From an uncultured Prochlorococcus sp. (GTDB lineage: Bacteria > Cyanobacteriota > Cyanobacteriia > PCC-6307 > Cyanobiaceae): DNA of 34,979 nucleotides. The notes beneath the pieces are model-generated. The model saw only the letters and a program-made list of their open reading frames with translations, did no database searches and had not been told where the DNA came from. The stretch is taken from the NCBI GenBank assembly GCA_902606505.1, contig CACLGU010000015.1, positions 1 through 34,979 of the forward strand, in the 5' to 3' direction. Positions 5,753 to 14,515 of the stretch are shown in pieces; positions within the stretch are counted from its first letter, which is position 1; each line of letters begins with the position of its first letter. A program made the position numbers and the translations under genes.

Positions 5753-6313
5753 TTAAGTAGGTATTTCAATACTTATTTCATCTATTTTGATTGCTCTGCC
5801 GTTTATAGCCAACCAATTATCTTTTGATATTTTGGTTATTCTCTTTTGAAGTTCGCCGATTCTTTCAATATATGTATTACCAATTTTATATTCAGAAACC
5901 AGACTCCAACCTACTTGTTCTCCAACAATAATCGTTATGCTTTTTCTTTTCATTAAGAGACTTATAAGTGAATTCATTTTTGTTGACCATTCATTTTGTT
6001 TCTTGCCAATACTTTTCATAACGAATCCGCCAATAGAATCTATTAATAATGGACCTTCTTCTTTTCTTAATGTATTTAATAGATCTGTTGTTTCTATTAA
6101 TTTCCAATCTTTTGGCCTTCTTTTTCGATGCAAATTAATTTTATCTTGCCATTCTTTATCAACCAAATTGTTTTCAGATAAGGCAACATATGATAATTTT
6201 TTTACTTCCTTTGCAAGATGCTCCGCGAATTCACTTTTACCACTCTTTGTCCCCCCTGTAATAAAAACTATATAAGATGAATTTTCACTAATACTTAAAT
6301 CCTTGGCATTCAT
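5753..6313 (-). CDS. cobU: CobU, adenosylcobinamide kinase / guanylyltransferase
   Basis: Bifunctional enzyme of late cobalamin synthesis: it phosphorylates adenosylcobinamide and then transfers GMP, giving AdoCbi-GDP for lower-ligand attachment. It has 186 residues. The P-loop is GGTKSGKS (residues 20-27). The segment LHRKRRPKDWKLIET (from about 61) carries H62, the equivalent of the guanylylated histidine, and the conserved RRP-W. It probably forms an operon with the membrane protein upstream (10-base gap) and trmL downstream (2-base gap). cobN and metH elsewhere in the window support an active B12 pathway. Confidence 0.93.
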   Translation of the reverse strand: MNAKDLSISENSSYIVFITGGTKSGKSEFAEHLAKEVKKLSYVALSENNLVDKEWQDKINLHRKRRPKDWKLIETTDLLNTLRKEEGPLLIDSIGGFVMKSIGKKQNEWSTKMNSLISLLMKRKSITIIVGEQVGWSLVSEYKIGNTYIERIGELQKRITKISKDNWLAINGRAIKIDEISIEIPT

Positions 6314-6323
6314 AAATTCTCTA

Positions 6324-6635
6324 TTATTTAGAGAAATACCACCATGTTGCTAAAGGAATAATTGTGGCAGCAATTAACAACCCTACAACTATATAAGTAG
6401 CAGTTGAGCTTTCAGTATCTTTTGATCTCATAGTGTTAAAATTTGGATCCACAACAGGGTTGTCAATAGATGAAGGCTGACTTTTTTCGTAATTTATAAC
6501 AGTCTTCTGTTGAGTAATACCAAAAAATTTGTTTATACTAGGAAATTCATTTGCGTATGTAATCAAGGGGTTAAGAATAAAAATTAAGCCAGTAAAGAAT
6601 AAAGGAAGTATATATTTATTGATGTTTAGGTTCAT
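6324..6635 (-). CDS. Hypothetical membrane protein with signal peptide, 103 aa
   Basis: An unrecognised protein. It has an N-terminal hydrophobic segment (residues 7-27, ending ITYANEF), probably a cleaved signal peptide with the site after YAN or similar. A polar, disordered middle holds short Ser/Thr/Pro-rich stretches. A C-terminal membrane helix follows (TYIVVGLLIAATIIPLATWW), with a short basic tail. This layout leaves the middle in the periplasm or lumen and the C-terminus in the cytoplasm. It is the first gene of a run with cobU and trmL and diverges from the CCB-like gene over a 111-bp shared promoter region. Confidence 0.6.
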   Translation of the reverse strand: MNLNINKYILPLFFTGLIFILNPLITYANEFPSINKFFGITQQKTVINYEKSQPSSIDNPVVDPNFNTMRSKDTESSTATYIVVGLLIAATIIPLATWWYFSK

Positions 6636-6746
6636 TTTAAAAGGTTTTGATTAATTATATATTAAAAACCATATTATTGAGTAATTTTAAATGTACTAAA
6701 CAATATAATATTTGCATAATTTAATTAGAAATAACATATTTAAAAT

Positions 6747-7373
6747 ATGGGATTCAATGGGAAATCATTAATATTAATAGGTGCCATACTCTTTATTTTT
6801 CAGATAGCAAATTTCATTTCAATTGAAACAATTACCCCTGAGCTTGAAAGAGCACAAGTGTTAGCCTCAATAGCTTCATTAATTATTATTTTGATAGGTT
6901 TTTTATTTAAACAATTCGAACCATTAGCTGGTGAGAAAGCTGCTTTAAAAGGAGAAAATAAGTTTCTCTTCGATAGAAACATGCCGGACGAAGTTATTGA
7001 TGAACTTGCATGGGGTTCTGAAGCAATATTAACTTCTACAGCAGCAGCAGCAATATTAATTCACAATGATGGCGTTAATATATTGAGGAGGGGAATCACT
7101 TCAAATAATGATTTTAAACCTGGGGAAACTTGTCTGAGAGCTATAAAAGATATGAAATTAATATCATTAGCAAATACTAAATTTTATCCTGGAAGAGATG
7201 AATTTTTTAATTTTTGTGCCGAAATTCCATCTATCTTAGTTGTACCTATAAATAATAAGGCCTTTATATTGATTGGAGGCTGGAGTGCTAAGTGTTTTAC
7301 GAAGTCTGATGAAAAATGGATTAATAACTGGTCCAAAAAAATTAATAATATTTTTTCAAAAAATAAAATTTAA
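6747..7373 (+). CDS. CCB2/CCB4-like cytochrome b6f cofactor assembly protein
   Basis: Likely a membrane factor for covalent attachment of heme c(i) to cytochrome b6 (System IV), as described for chloroplast CCB2 and CCB4. It has 208 residues. Two membrane helices fill the N-terminus (about 8-26 and 38-55), followed by the family-typical segment FEPLAGEKAALKGE and a soluble domain with GSEAILTSTAAAAILI and ILVVPINNKAFILIGGW. The family (also known as DUF2930) is restricted to oxygenic phototrophs. It converges with lptC, their ends overlapping by four bases. Confidence 0.8.
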   Translation: MGFNGKSLILIGAILFIFQIANFISIETITPELERAQVLASIASLIIILIGFLFKQFEPLAGEKAALKGENKFLFDRNMPDEVIDELAWGSEAILTSTAAAAILIHNDGVNILRRGITSNNDFKPGETCLRAIKDMKLISLANTKFYPGRDEFFNFCAEIPSILVVPINNKAFILIGGWSAKCFTKSDEKWINNWSKKINNIFSKNKI

Positions 7374-7993
7374 AAATAAATTATTGATTTTACTCTTTTA
7401 TCTTTTGCTTTAAAACTTACTGATTCAGTTGTTAAATTATAGTAAGCATTTTCTGAATTTATTTCATATTTATTTTTGTTATTTTCGTCTTTTATTATAT
7501 ACTTTACTGGATTGAAAAATTCAATTATGTTATCTGAACCCAATATGGCTTTTCCTGAATTTAAGATGATATTTTGATTTTCAAATCTTATATTACCCTC
7601 TAATAGATAGTTAGTATTTTCTATATTCCAAATAAAATTATCAGCATATAAAAAATCCCCATCTTTTTTAAGAGTTTTTAATTTAACATTACCTTTCAAT
7701 TTCAGGAGTTTATTGTTGTCTGATAATGTAGATTCTTCAGAACTAATAATATATTTAGTTACTTCCCCATTGAGAATATTAATTATAGGTTTTTTTATTT
7801 CGAACTTTAATTCGATATTGTCATAACTTGAATTTGGACTGGTAATTGAATATATCTTGTCTCCACTTTTAGAGAAAATAGTCAACTCTAAAGTTTCTAT
7901 TTTTTGTATTACTTTATCTTCATCAATTACATTTGGGGCGCAACCAAGAATAAATAATGGAAGAATAATTATTAATCTATAAATGTTGCTCAT
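7370..7993 (-). CDS. lptC: LptC-like lipoprotein (LPS transport bridge)
   Basis: Probably the LptC component that links the inner-membrane LptBFG exporter to the periplasmic LPS bridge. It has 207 residues. The N-terminus is a hydrophobic helix with a lipobox-like end (FILGC, Cys17), unlike the uncleaved anchor of enteric LptC. The body is rich in beta-strands with LptC/OstA-like repeats (ESTLSDNNKLLKLKGNVKL, FLYADNFIWN, YLLEGNIRFENQN). Its start lies inside metG, overlapping it by 17 bases, so the two are translationally linked. Confidence 0.78.
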   Translation of the reverse strand: MSNIYRLIIILPLFILGCAPNVIDEDKVIQKIETLELTIFSKSGDKIYSITSPNSSYDNIELKFEIKKPIINILNGEVTKYIISSEESTLSDNNKLLKLKGNVKLKTLKKDGDFLYADNFIWNIENTNYLLEGNIRFENQNIILNSGKAILGSDNIIEFFNPVKYIIKDENNKNKYEINSENAYYNLTTESVSFKAKDKRVKSIIYF

Positions 7994-9521
7994 ACTCCAG
8001 TTTATTTATGATTGGAATGGGTTTAGGAAGACTTGAGTTACTTACTAATAATCCCCAACTTAATTGTTGCTTCCAAGGAATTTCTTCTCTGTATATAGAA
8101 CCAAGCTGCTCATTAATTTTTGTAGATAATTCGGGCAATAAAGGTATTAATAACAATCCTATTATTCGGGTACTTTCTAAAACGTTATAAATAATTTGTT
8201 TAACTAGAGGTAGATTATCTTTATCTTTTATTAACAGCCATGGCTGATTATCGTTCAAATACAAATTTGTATTAATTGCTAAGCTAAGGACTTCATTAGC
8301 TGCTAGATCTAATTTGTAGTTATCAAAGTTATAAATATATTTTTCGACTGCAATTTTGGCAGAATTCTCTAATTTATTTTCATTTAAAATTTTTTCATTA
8401 TTTGGCACTTTATTATCAAACCATTTTCTAGACATAGATGATGTTCTATTTAATAAATTACCAATTGTATTAGCTAAGTCATTATTGATAATGTCAACAA
8501 ATCTTTTATCTTGAAAATCTCCATCATTTCCTAGTGATATGTCTTTAATGAGGTACCACCTTACAGGATCATTTCCATATTTTGTAAGCAATAAATCAGG
8601 GTCGAGTACATTTCCCAAGCTTTTACCCATTTTTTGCCCCTCTCTTGTAAGAAACCCATGCCCAAAAACCTTTTTAGGAACTTTCATATTTGCAGAAATG
8701 AGCATTGCGGGCCAATATACAGCATGAAATCTCAGAATATCTTTACCAATAAAATGAACATCAGCTGGCCATCCTCCATTAATTGATTTTTCCAATGAAT
8801 GTTCTGTCGCATCAGAGCTAATGGCGCTTACATATCCAAGTAAAGCATCAAACCATACATAAAAGGTATGGTTATCGTAACTAGGGACTGGAATTCCCCA
8901 TGAGACATTCGTTCTTGAAATTGAAAAATCCTTTAAACCTCTAGATACAAAATTTATAATTTCATTCCTTCTTTCTATTGGCTCTATAAAAGAAGGTTCG
9001 TTAATTATTTTCTCAATTTCTTTTTGATATTTTGAAAGCCTAAAAAAGAGATTCTCTTCATTTTTCCATTCTAGATTTTTTTGATGTATGGGACACTTGT
9101 ATGTTGATGAGTTTTCAGGATTATCTTTAAATTCTTCACAACCGACACAATACCAACCTTTTTGAACTCCCATATAGATATCATCTGATGCTTTTACTCT
9201 TTCATAAAATTCATTAACAACAAATTCATGATTTTTTGAGCTTGTTCTTATAAATTTATCAAAGGATATATTCCAATTTTTCCAATTATTATTAAAAACT
9301 TCTGAGATTTCATCACAGTGTGATTTTGGTTCAATACCCTTTTCATTAGCTGTTCTTTGTATTTTCAAACCATGTTCATCAACACCAGTGATAAAAATAA
9401 CATCTTCCCCTGCAAGCCTTTTATACCTAGCTATTGAGTCACAAATTATTGTTGTATATACACTTCCTAAATGAGGTTTATCATTAACATAGTATAAGGG
9501 TGTAGTAATGACAAAAGTCAT
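7977..9521 (-). CDS. metG: Methionyl-tRNA synthetase
   Basis: Class I enzyme charging Met onto initiator and elongator tRNA-Met. It has 514 residues. The HIGH-type signature is HLGS (17-20) and the KMSKS-type loop is KMGKS (297-301) with Gly for Ser, a variant common in cyanobacteria. A zinc knuckle is visible (C125-x2-C128 and C143-x2-H146). There is no C-terminal tRNA-binding domain, so this is the short form. The upstream neighbour is an RNase II-like gene across a 65-bp spacer. The downstream neighbour lptC overlaps its 3' end. Confidence 0.97.
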   Translation of the reverse strand: MTFVITTPLYYVNDKPHLGSVYTTIICDSIARYKRLAGEDVIFITGVDEHGLKIQRTANEKGIEPKSHCDEISEVFNNNWKNWNISFDKFIRTSSKNHEFVVNEFYERVKASDDIYMGVQKGWYCVGCEEFKDNPENSSTYKCPIHQKNLEWKNEENLFFRLSKYQKEIEKIINEPSFIEPIERRNEIINFVSRGLKDFSISRTNVSWGIPVPSYDNHTFYVWFDALLGYVSAISSDATEHSLEKSINGGWPADVHFIGKDILRFHAVYWPAMLISANMKVPKKVFGHGFLTREGQKMGKSLGNVLDPDLLLTKYGNDPVRWYLIKDISLGNDGDFQDKRFVDIINNDLANTIGNLLNRTSSMSRKWFDNKVPNNEKILNENKLENSAKIAVEKYIYNFDNYKLDLAANEVLSLAINTNLYLNDNQPWLLIKDKDNLPLVKQIIYNVLESTRIIGLLLIPLLPELSTKINEQLGSIYREEIPWKQQLSWGLLVSNSSLPKPIPIINKLEYEQHL

Positions 9522-9586
9522 AAAGCTTTTTTATTAATACTAACAAATATTTTTTAAACTAATAACAACCTATTATAATTATTTAA

Positions 9587-10771
9587 TTAATAAATAAACT
9601 CTAAAAGATTACTGTCATTTATAATATATTTAACTTTATATATTTTATTACTATATAGTTCTATTGATACAAAAAGAGTAATAAGTATTTCTAGTGAATA
9701 ATCTGGAAAATAAACCAAAGCAATATTTTTTTTATGATTAATCCACTTAACGAATATTATTTTATAAAAGTTTTGTTTTTCATTTTTAAAAAATAATGTT
9801 AAATATTTAAATTTATCATTTTTAAATATATTATTATTCTCTGATTGTCTATTCTTTGAATAATCAATAATCTTAGATACTGAATCTTTACATAAAACTT
9901 CGTAATTATTAATTTTATTATAGACTTGCCTTTGTATAATTAAATCAAGATATCTCCTTAATGGTGATGTACATTGTACATACATTTTTAGGCCTAATGA
10001 TTCATGAACCCCTGGCTTAGTAGTTATGTAACTTCTTCCCATATATTGTTTTAATATTATATATTTAACATCACTATCATTGTATCTATTAAGTATTTCA
10101 GATGGATTACAGTTTAATTTTTGAATCCTAAATGCAGCCGCTAAATTATATTTATTTATAAATAAACTTGTTACATAACCCATTAATATCATTGATTCTG
10201 CAACTATAATTTGTGATATTGTTTTCTCTAATTTAGTTAGTATAATCTTATCCTCATATAATTTAATTATACTATTTGGACTTTCAAAAATAATTGCTCC
10301 TTGTTTCTTTCTGAATGTAATACTTTTTTCTAATAAATTTTTAATCTCAATTAATTCTATTTCTTCTTTAGGTTCTATTTCTAATATTTCATTTGCATCT
10401 TCATATGTTAATTGATATTTTGGTTTTATTATTGCTTCAGTTATTTCATATTTATTTATTGATCCATCTTCATTGAATTCTATTGCTGCACTAATAGTTT
10501 CTGAAACTTTATTTTGAGCTAGATTTGCCTTTTCAAGAATATCTTTAGGTAGCATTGGTACATATTGATCAATTAAATATAAGCTGCTATTTTTCTTTCT
10601 TGCATTTAAATCAATATTAGAGTCATGCAAAAAGAGTTTGCATGGATTACTAATATGTATCCATAAATTTTTTTTATTTCCTTCTTTTATTTCTAATGAA
10701 ATAGCGTCATCAACCTCATGTGGATCATCAGAGTCAATAATATATGTTTTTAAATTAGTTAAATCTTTCAA
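9587..10771 (-). CDS. RNase II/R family exoribonuclease, short form
   Basis: A 3'-to-5' exoribonuclease catalytic (RNB) domain protein of only 394 residues. The metal-binding motif YIIDSDDPHEVDDAISL is at about 10-26, practically at the N-terminus, and TSPLRRYLDLIIQRQV closes the RNB domain at about 280. The usual N-terminal cold-shock domains are absent. The C-terminal 90 residues look like a degenerate S1/OB fold (VSIELYSNKIYKVKYI). It lies 45 bases downstream of rpsR in the order rpmG-rpsR-rnb, an arrangement known in other cyanobacteria. The codon usage is extremely A/T-rich. Confidence 0.88.
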   Translation of the reverse strand: MKDLTNLKTYIIDSDDPHEVDDAISLEIKEGNKKNLWIHISNPCKLFLHDSNIDLNARKKNSSLYLIDQYVPMLPKDILEKANLAQNKVSETISAAIEFNEDGSINKYEITEAIIKPKYQLTYEDANEILEIEPKEEIELIEIKNLLEKSITFRKKQGAIIFESPNSIIKLYEDKIILTKLEKTISQIIVAESMILMGYVTSLFINKYNLAAAFRIQKLNCNPSEILNRYNDSDVKYIILKQYMGRSYITTKPGVHESLGLKMYVQCTSPLRRYLDLIIQRQVYNKINNYEVLCKDSVSKIIDYSKNRQSENNNIFKNDKFKYLTLFFKNEKQNFYKIIFVKWINHKKNIALVYFPDYSLEILITLFVSIELYSNKIYKVKYIINDSNLLEFIY

Positions 10772-10816
10772 ATATTTGAGATATTAATTATAGTGCCAAC
10801 TATATTCAATATTAAA

Positions 10817-11038
10817 TTATCCTTCAGGATTTACGAAGGGTAAAAGAGCTACAATTCTGGCTCTTTTTACAGCCAATGTAAGATCTCTTTGTTGCTTAGA
10901 GGTTAAACCTGTCATCCTTCTTGGTAGGATTTTACCCCTCTCAGTTATGAATTTTTTTAGAAGTTCTACATCCTTATAGTCAATAGGATCTCCAGGTTTG
11001 ATAGGGGATAATTGTTTTTTAAAAATTGAATTAGGCAT
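10817..11038 (-). CDS. rpsR: Ribosomal protein S18
   Basis: Small-subunit protein that binds with S6 at the 16S rRNA central domain. It has 73 residues, with the typical [24 protein letters not shown] and [20 protein letters not shown] segments and a final basic [10 protein letters not shown]. It follows rpmG by 17 bases; the two ribosomal protein genes form a pair with the RNase gene downstream. Confidence 0.98.
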   Translation of the reverse strand: MPNSIFKKQLSPIKPGDPIDYKDVELLKKFITERGKILPRRMTGLTSKQQRDLTLAVKRARIVALLPFVNPEG

Positions 11039-11055
11039 GATTTAATTTAATTTGA

Positions 11056-11250
11056 TTACTTTATTTCTTTGTGAATTGTCATTCTGTTTAAATGAGGATT
11101 AAACTTTTTTAGTTCTAATCTTTCAGTTGTATTTCTACGATTCTTTTCAGTAGTATATCTTGAAACACCATTTGATCTCTTAGGATCTGTGCTTGTCCTA
11201 GCTTCAGTACATTCCAGGGTCACTACAACTCTTGTCCCTTTTTTAGCCAT
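11056..11250 (-). CDS. rpmG: Ribosomal protein L33
   Basis: Large-subunit protein near the E site. It has 64 residues from [19 protein letters not shown]. The zinc-type CxxC pairs are lacking: one Cys remains in TLECTE, and the other ligand positions are replaced, which is the zinc-independent form. The longer frame from 11298 adds 16 residues ([16 protein letters not shown]) that no L33 has, so the internal ATG is preferred. It is the first gene of the rpmG-rpsR-rnb group and diverges from pheT. Confidence 0.97.
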   Translation of the reverse strand: MAKKGTRVVVTLECTEARTSTDPKRSNGVSRYTTEKNRRNTTERLELKKFNPHLNRMTIHKEIK

Positions 11251-11351
11251 TTTGATTAATACTTTATTGTATAATTTTCTATTGTACATCTTCAACAAAC
11301 TTTTTTGAAGATATACTCATTTCTTTTATCATCATTGATTAAAAAATATAT
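11251..11351. promoter_or_regulatory. Divergent promoter region rpmG / pheT
   Basis: A 101-bp A/T-rich spacer between two oppositely oriented housekeeping genes must carry both promoters. I do not see a consensus -35/-10 pair or a T-box or other leader structure for pheT. Confidence 0.3.
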
Positions 11352-13796
11352 ATGAAAGTTTCTCAAAATTGGTTAAAAAAATTAGTAGAAATTACTTCTA
11401 CTCCTGAAGATCTCTCTGAGAAATTGTCTATTGGGGGATTTGAGGTCGAATCATTAGAAGATTGTTCAGAAAATGTAAATGGTGTTGTTTTAGGTAAGGT
11501 ATTATCTGTTTTAAAACACGAAGGATCTGAAAAACTTTCAATTTGCCAAGTTGATATTGGTACTTCAAAAAATTTACAAATTATCTGTGGTGCGCGCAAT
11601 ATTAAACCAAATATTTATGTTTATGTTGCTACTGTCGGAGCGAAATTAAATGCAGTTGATTTAACTATTAAAAGAAGTGAAATTAGAGGTGTCATTAGTG
11701 AAGGAATGATATGCTCTCTACAGGAGCTTGGTTTAGAAGACTCTAGCGAAGGGATAGAGATCATTGATGAAGATTTAGCCTTAAAACATGAATTGGGTAC
11801 TCCAGGGTCTGACTTGCTTCAATTAAATGATTTTATATATGATTTAGCCATTACAGCTAATAGACCTGACGGAATGTCTGTTATAGGTATAGCCCGTGAA
11901 ATTTCTGCCCTTTTAGAATCCGCATTAAATTTTCCAGAAGTAAACCATAAATACAATATTCATTTACTTAAGGGAATGAAACTTTGTCCAACAGCAATAG
12001 ACTCTAATTGTATATATACAATTAGCTGCATAAATGGAGTAAATGGAGATAAATTATCTCCAAAATGGCTTAAAGACCGTATAGAAAAATCAGGTATAAA
12101 GTCCATTAATCTTCTAGTTGATTTGACAAACTATATTCTTTTAGAACAAGGGCAACCCTTGCATGCGTTTGATAAAGATAAATTATCTAACTTAATTGGA
12201 AAGGAAGTTTCTCCAGAAGATTTCTCTGTAAGAAAAGCCAAGGATAACGAAAGCCTTGTTTGTTTAGATGGCAAAAAATATGAATTAAATGAAAATATTA
12301 CATTAGTTACATGTTGCGATAAACCTGTTGCTATTGCTGGTGTGATAGGTGGTTTAGAGACTTCTGTAAGCAATACTACGTCTTCTATTTACCTTGAAGG
12401 TGCCGTTTTTAATCCAGCTACTATTAGAAAATCCTCAAAGGCAGTTGGCATAAGAACAGAATCTAGCAGTAGGTATGAAAAAGGAATTTCATCAAAAAAT
12501 ACTATAAGTGCAGTAACAAGGGCAATTAATCTTTTAGAAGAATATTATTCTATTAATTTACCAATTATCAATACTTCGAATTTTAAAAAAAATGAGGATA
12601 TATTCATTAAACTACGGAGAAATCGAATACATAAAATTCTTGGTCCATTAATAATTAACGATCAATTTGAAAAAAGAAATTTATCTGATAATGAAATAGT
12701 TGATAAATTAACACTCATAGGTTGTACTTTAAAGAATAAAGAATATGGATGGGATGTAGCAGTAATTCCCAATAGATCACATGATTTAATAAGAGAAATA
12801 GATTTAATTGAAGAAATTGCAAGATTAATAGGGTATGACAGATTCGACTTAAACCTTCCTAATCCAATAAAGCCTGGAAAATTGTCATCAGAACAGTTGG
12901 CATTGAGAAAAGTAAAAAATAGTTTCACAGAAAATGGTTTTTACGAGGTACTAAGCTACTCCCTTGTTCCAGAAGATAATGAAAAACTTATAAAGATTTC
13001 TAATCCTTTGTTATTAGAAACTAGTTGCCTAAGAGATAATATTTGGAATGAACATTTGGAGATAGTAAACCGTAATATTAAAGCTGGACAATCAAGTTGT
13101 TATATATTTGAAATTGGAAATGTTTTTCAAAAGAAAAATGAGTTCATTCAAGAAGAAGTTCTGAATGGTGCGATTTATGGAAATAGAAAATTTGGAAAAT
13201 GGATAAATTCGGATAAGAACAACGATCTTAATTATTATCACGCCAGAGGAAAGTTAAAGGAGGCTTTATTCTCTTTAAATATAAAAATTGTGGATAAACC
13301 TACTGATAAAATTGATTTTCTTCATCCAGGAAGAACCGCGAACTTAGTTATTGAAGGGAAAGATGCAGGTTATTTTGGTGAAATACATCCCAGACTAATA
13401 TTAGAAAAGAAGTCATTAAAAAAAGTTTATTTATTTAGCATAAATGTCTCTTACCTTTTGGCAGCAAGTACAAGAAAAAATAAATGGACTCCATTATTTA
13501 AACAATACCCAGTTGTTCCGAAAATGGAAAGGGATATAAATTTTGTTTTTAATAAGAAATTTTTAATTAGCGAAATAACATCACAGATAAGAAAAACAGG
13601 AAAAAATCTCTTAGAGGATGTAAGTTTAATTGATGTTTTTGAAGATACTAAATTTGGAGATGATCAGATAAGCTATACATTTAGATTGTCTTATAGAGAT
13701 AAAAATAAAACATTACTGGACTCGGACATTACATCTACACATTCAAATATTATTTCTAATGTTGAAAATTGTTTTAATACTAAATTAGGAAAATAA
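11352..13796 (+). CDS. pheT: Phenylalanyl-tRNA synthetase beta chain
   Basis: Beta subunit of the (alpha-beta)2 enzyme that charges tRNA-Phe; the alpha subunit (pheS) is not in the window. The 814 residues are the normal cyanobacterial length. Domains in order: an OB-fold tRNA-binding domain (about 40-150; LSICQVDIGTSKNLQIICGA), B3/B4 with the editing site (about 210-400; GQPLHAFDKDK), B5 (about 405-490), the catalytic-like core (about 495-700) and the C-terminal ferredoxin-fold anticodon-binding domain (FKQYPVVPKMERDINFVF onward). It is apparently monocistronic. Confidence 0.97.
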   Translation: MKVSQNWLKKLVEITSTPEDLSEKLSIGGFEVESLEDCSENVNGVVLGKVLSVLKHEGSEKLSICQVDIGTSKNLQIICGARNIKPNIYVYVATVGAKLNAVDLTIKRSEIRGVISEGMICSLQELGLEDSSEGIEIIDEDLALKHELGTPGSDLLQLNDFIYDLAITANRPDGMSVIGIAREISALLESALNFPEVNHKYNIHLLKGMKLCPTAIDSNCIYTISCINGVNGDKLSPKWLKDRIEKSGIKSINLLVDLTNYILLEQGQPLHAFDKDKLSNLIGKEVSPEDFSVRKAKDNESLVCLDGKKYELNENITLVTCCDKPVAIAGVIGGLETSVSNTTSSIYLEGAVFNPATIRKSSKAVGIRTESSSRYEKGISSKNTISAVTRAINLLEEYYSINLPIINTSNFKKNEDIFIKLRRNRIHKILGPLIINDQFEKRNLSDNEIVDKLTLIGCTLKNKEYGWDVAVIPNRSHDLIREIDLIEEIARLIGYDRFDLNLPNPIKPGKLSSEQLALRKVKNSFTENGFYEVLSYSLVPEDNEKLIKISNPLLLETSCLRDNIWNEHLEIVNRNIKAGQSSCYIFEIGNVFQKKNEFIQEEVLNGAIYGNRKFGKWINSDKNNDLNYYHARGKLKEALFSLNIKIVDKPTDKIDFLHPGRTANLVIEGKDAGYFGEIHPRLILEKKSLKKVYLFSINVSYLLAASTRKNKWTPLFKQYPVVPKMERDINFVFNKKFLISEITSQIRKTGKNLLEDVSLIDVFEDTKFGDDQISYTFRLSYRDKNKTLLDSDITSTHSNIISNVENCFNTKLGK

Positions 13797-13808
13797 ATGT
13801 ATTGCTAA

Positions 13809-13855
13809 TCTTATATAAGACTATAAATTAGTCTATAACTAATTCTTATATGAGA
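13809..13855. repeat. 47-bp complex repeat, copy A
   Basis: First of three related elements. The outer arms TCTTATATAAGACTA and TAATTCTTATATGAGA form an imperfect inverted repeat around inner TAGTCT boxes; TCTTATATAAGA alone (13809-13820) is a perfect palindrome. About 36 of 47 bases match copy C without gaps. It lies 46 bases upstream of the ATG at 13902, an operator or promoter position. Confidence 0.6.
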
Positions 13856-13901
13856 TAGATAATAATCCGATAAAACTAATAAATGTTGTATTATAAGTAT
13901 C

Positions 13902-14150
13902 ATGATAAATTTATTATCTCTATTACTATCTTCAGTACTCTGGGTTCAAGTGCCTCAGTGGTCCGACGATTGGTCAAAATGTTCAGTTGATGTACCCGAT
14001 GCTTCATGTCATTGGTATATAACTGCACCTGACAATACTTTCGGGGAAGGTTTTGATTGGGCTAGTGCTCCTTGGTTTGATGCAAATGGATTAAGCGATG
14101 TTCCTAGTATTGATAAACAAACTGCTATTCAAAAGCTTCAAGCTAAGTAG
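13902..14150 (+). CDS. Hypothetical exported or membrane-anchored protein, 82 aa
   Basis: I do not recognise this protein. It begins with a leucine-rich hydrophobic segment (MINLLSLLLSSVLWVQV), a signal peptide or anchor, followed by a Trp- and Asp-rich acidic domain with two cysteines (C27 in WSKCSVD and C36 in ASCHWY). The tail (AIQKLQAK) is helical. Trp and Cys are frequent for such a short protein, which points to a compact folded domain with a possible disulfide outside the cytoplasm. Copy A of the 47-bp repeat lies just upstream and a hairpin terminator follows. Confidence 0.6.
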   Translation: MINLLSLLLSSVLWVQVPQWSDDWSKCSVDVPDASCHWYITAPDNTFGEGFDWASAPWFDANGLSDVPSIDKQTAIQKLQAK

Positions 14151-14169
14151 TACTGTCTTTAAGGCAGTA
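14151..14169 (+). terminator. Hairpin after the 82-aa gene
   Basis: TACTGTC, loop TTTAA, GGCAGTA form a 7-bp stem (one G-T pair) directly after the stop codon. No T-run follows, so it may be a 3'-end stabiliser rather than a full terminator, acting with the second hairpin at 14183-14204. Confidence 0.5.
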
Positions 14170-14182
14170 CGGAGGCACATAA

Positions 14183-14204
14183 AAAGCCGTAATAGCAAGG
14201 CTTT
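14183..14204. terminator. Bidirectional terminator-like hairpin
   Basis: AAAGCC and GGCTTT pair across a 10-base loop (GTAATAGCAA). An A-run (14181-14185) before the stem gives five T residues on the minus strand, so it works best for minus-strand transcripts reading past the RHH/J gene, and weakly for the plus strand. Confidence 0.5.
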
Positions 14205-14337
14205 CTAGCCCTTATTAATTTATTGGACATTTAAAGGACATAATTTATTGATTTATTATTCATTTTTTAATTTTTCCCAGGCATTAAGCAGTTTGGACAT
14301 GATTCATTCAAATCGATTAATTTATTTATCTTACTTA

Positions 14338-14384
14338 TCTATTTTGAGACTATATAATAGACTAATAATAAGTCTTATTTGAGA
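14338..14384. repeat. 47-bp complex repeat, copy B
   Basis: Second copy. It matches copy C at about 37 of 47 positions without gaps, and the similarity continues into a following GAGAATTGCTATAC. The inner boxes GAGACTA, TAGACT and AGTCTT keep the same spacing as in copies A and C. Confidence 0.6.
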
Positions 14385-14515
14385 ATTGCTATACAAAGAA
14401 ATTTTTATTTTTTAAAAGCAAATTTTGTCTTAATTTCATTAATACATATTTTTAGCTTACATAAATTTGAATAAAAATAATTTATTAAAATTAGAAATTT
14501 TAATCTTAACAGCTA

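Noticed and set aside
11251..11298. N-terminal extension of ribosomal protein L33
   Set aside because: L33 proteins start at MAKKGTR; the 16 extra residues have no counterpart in the family.
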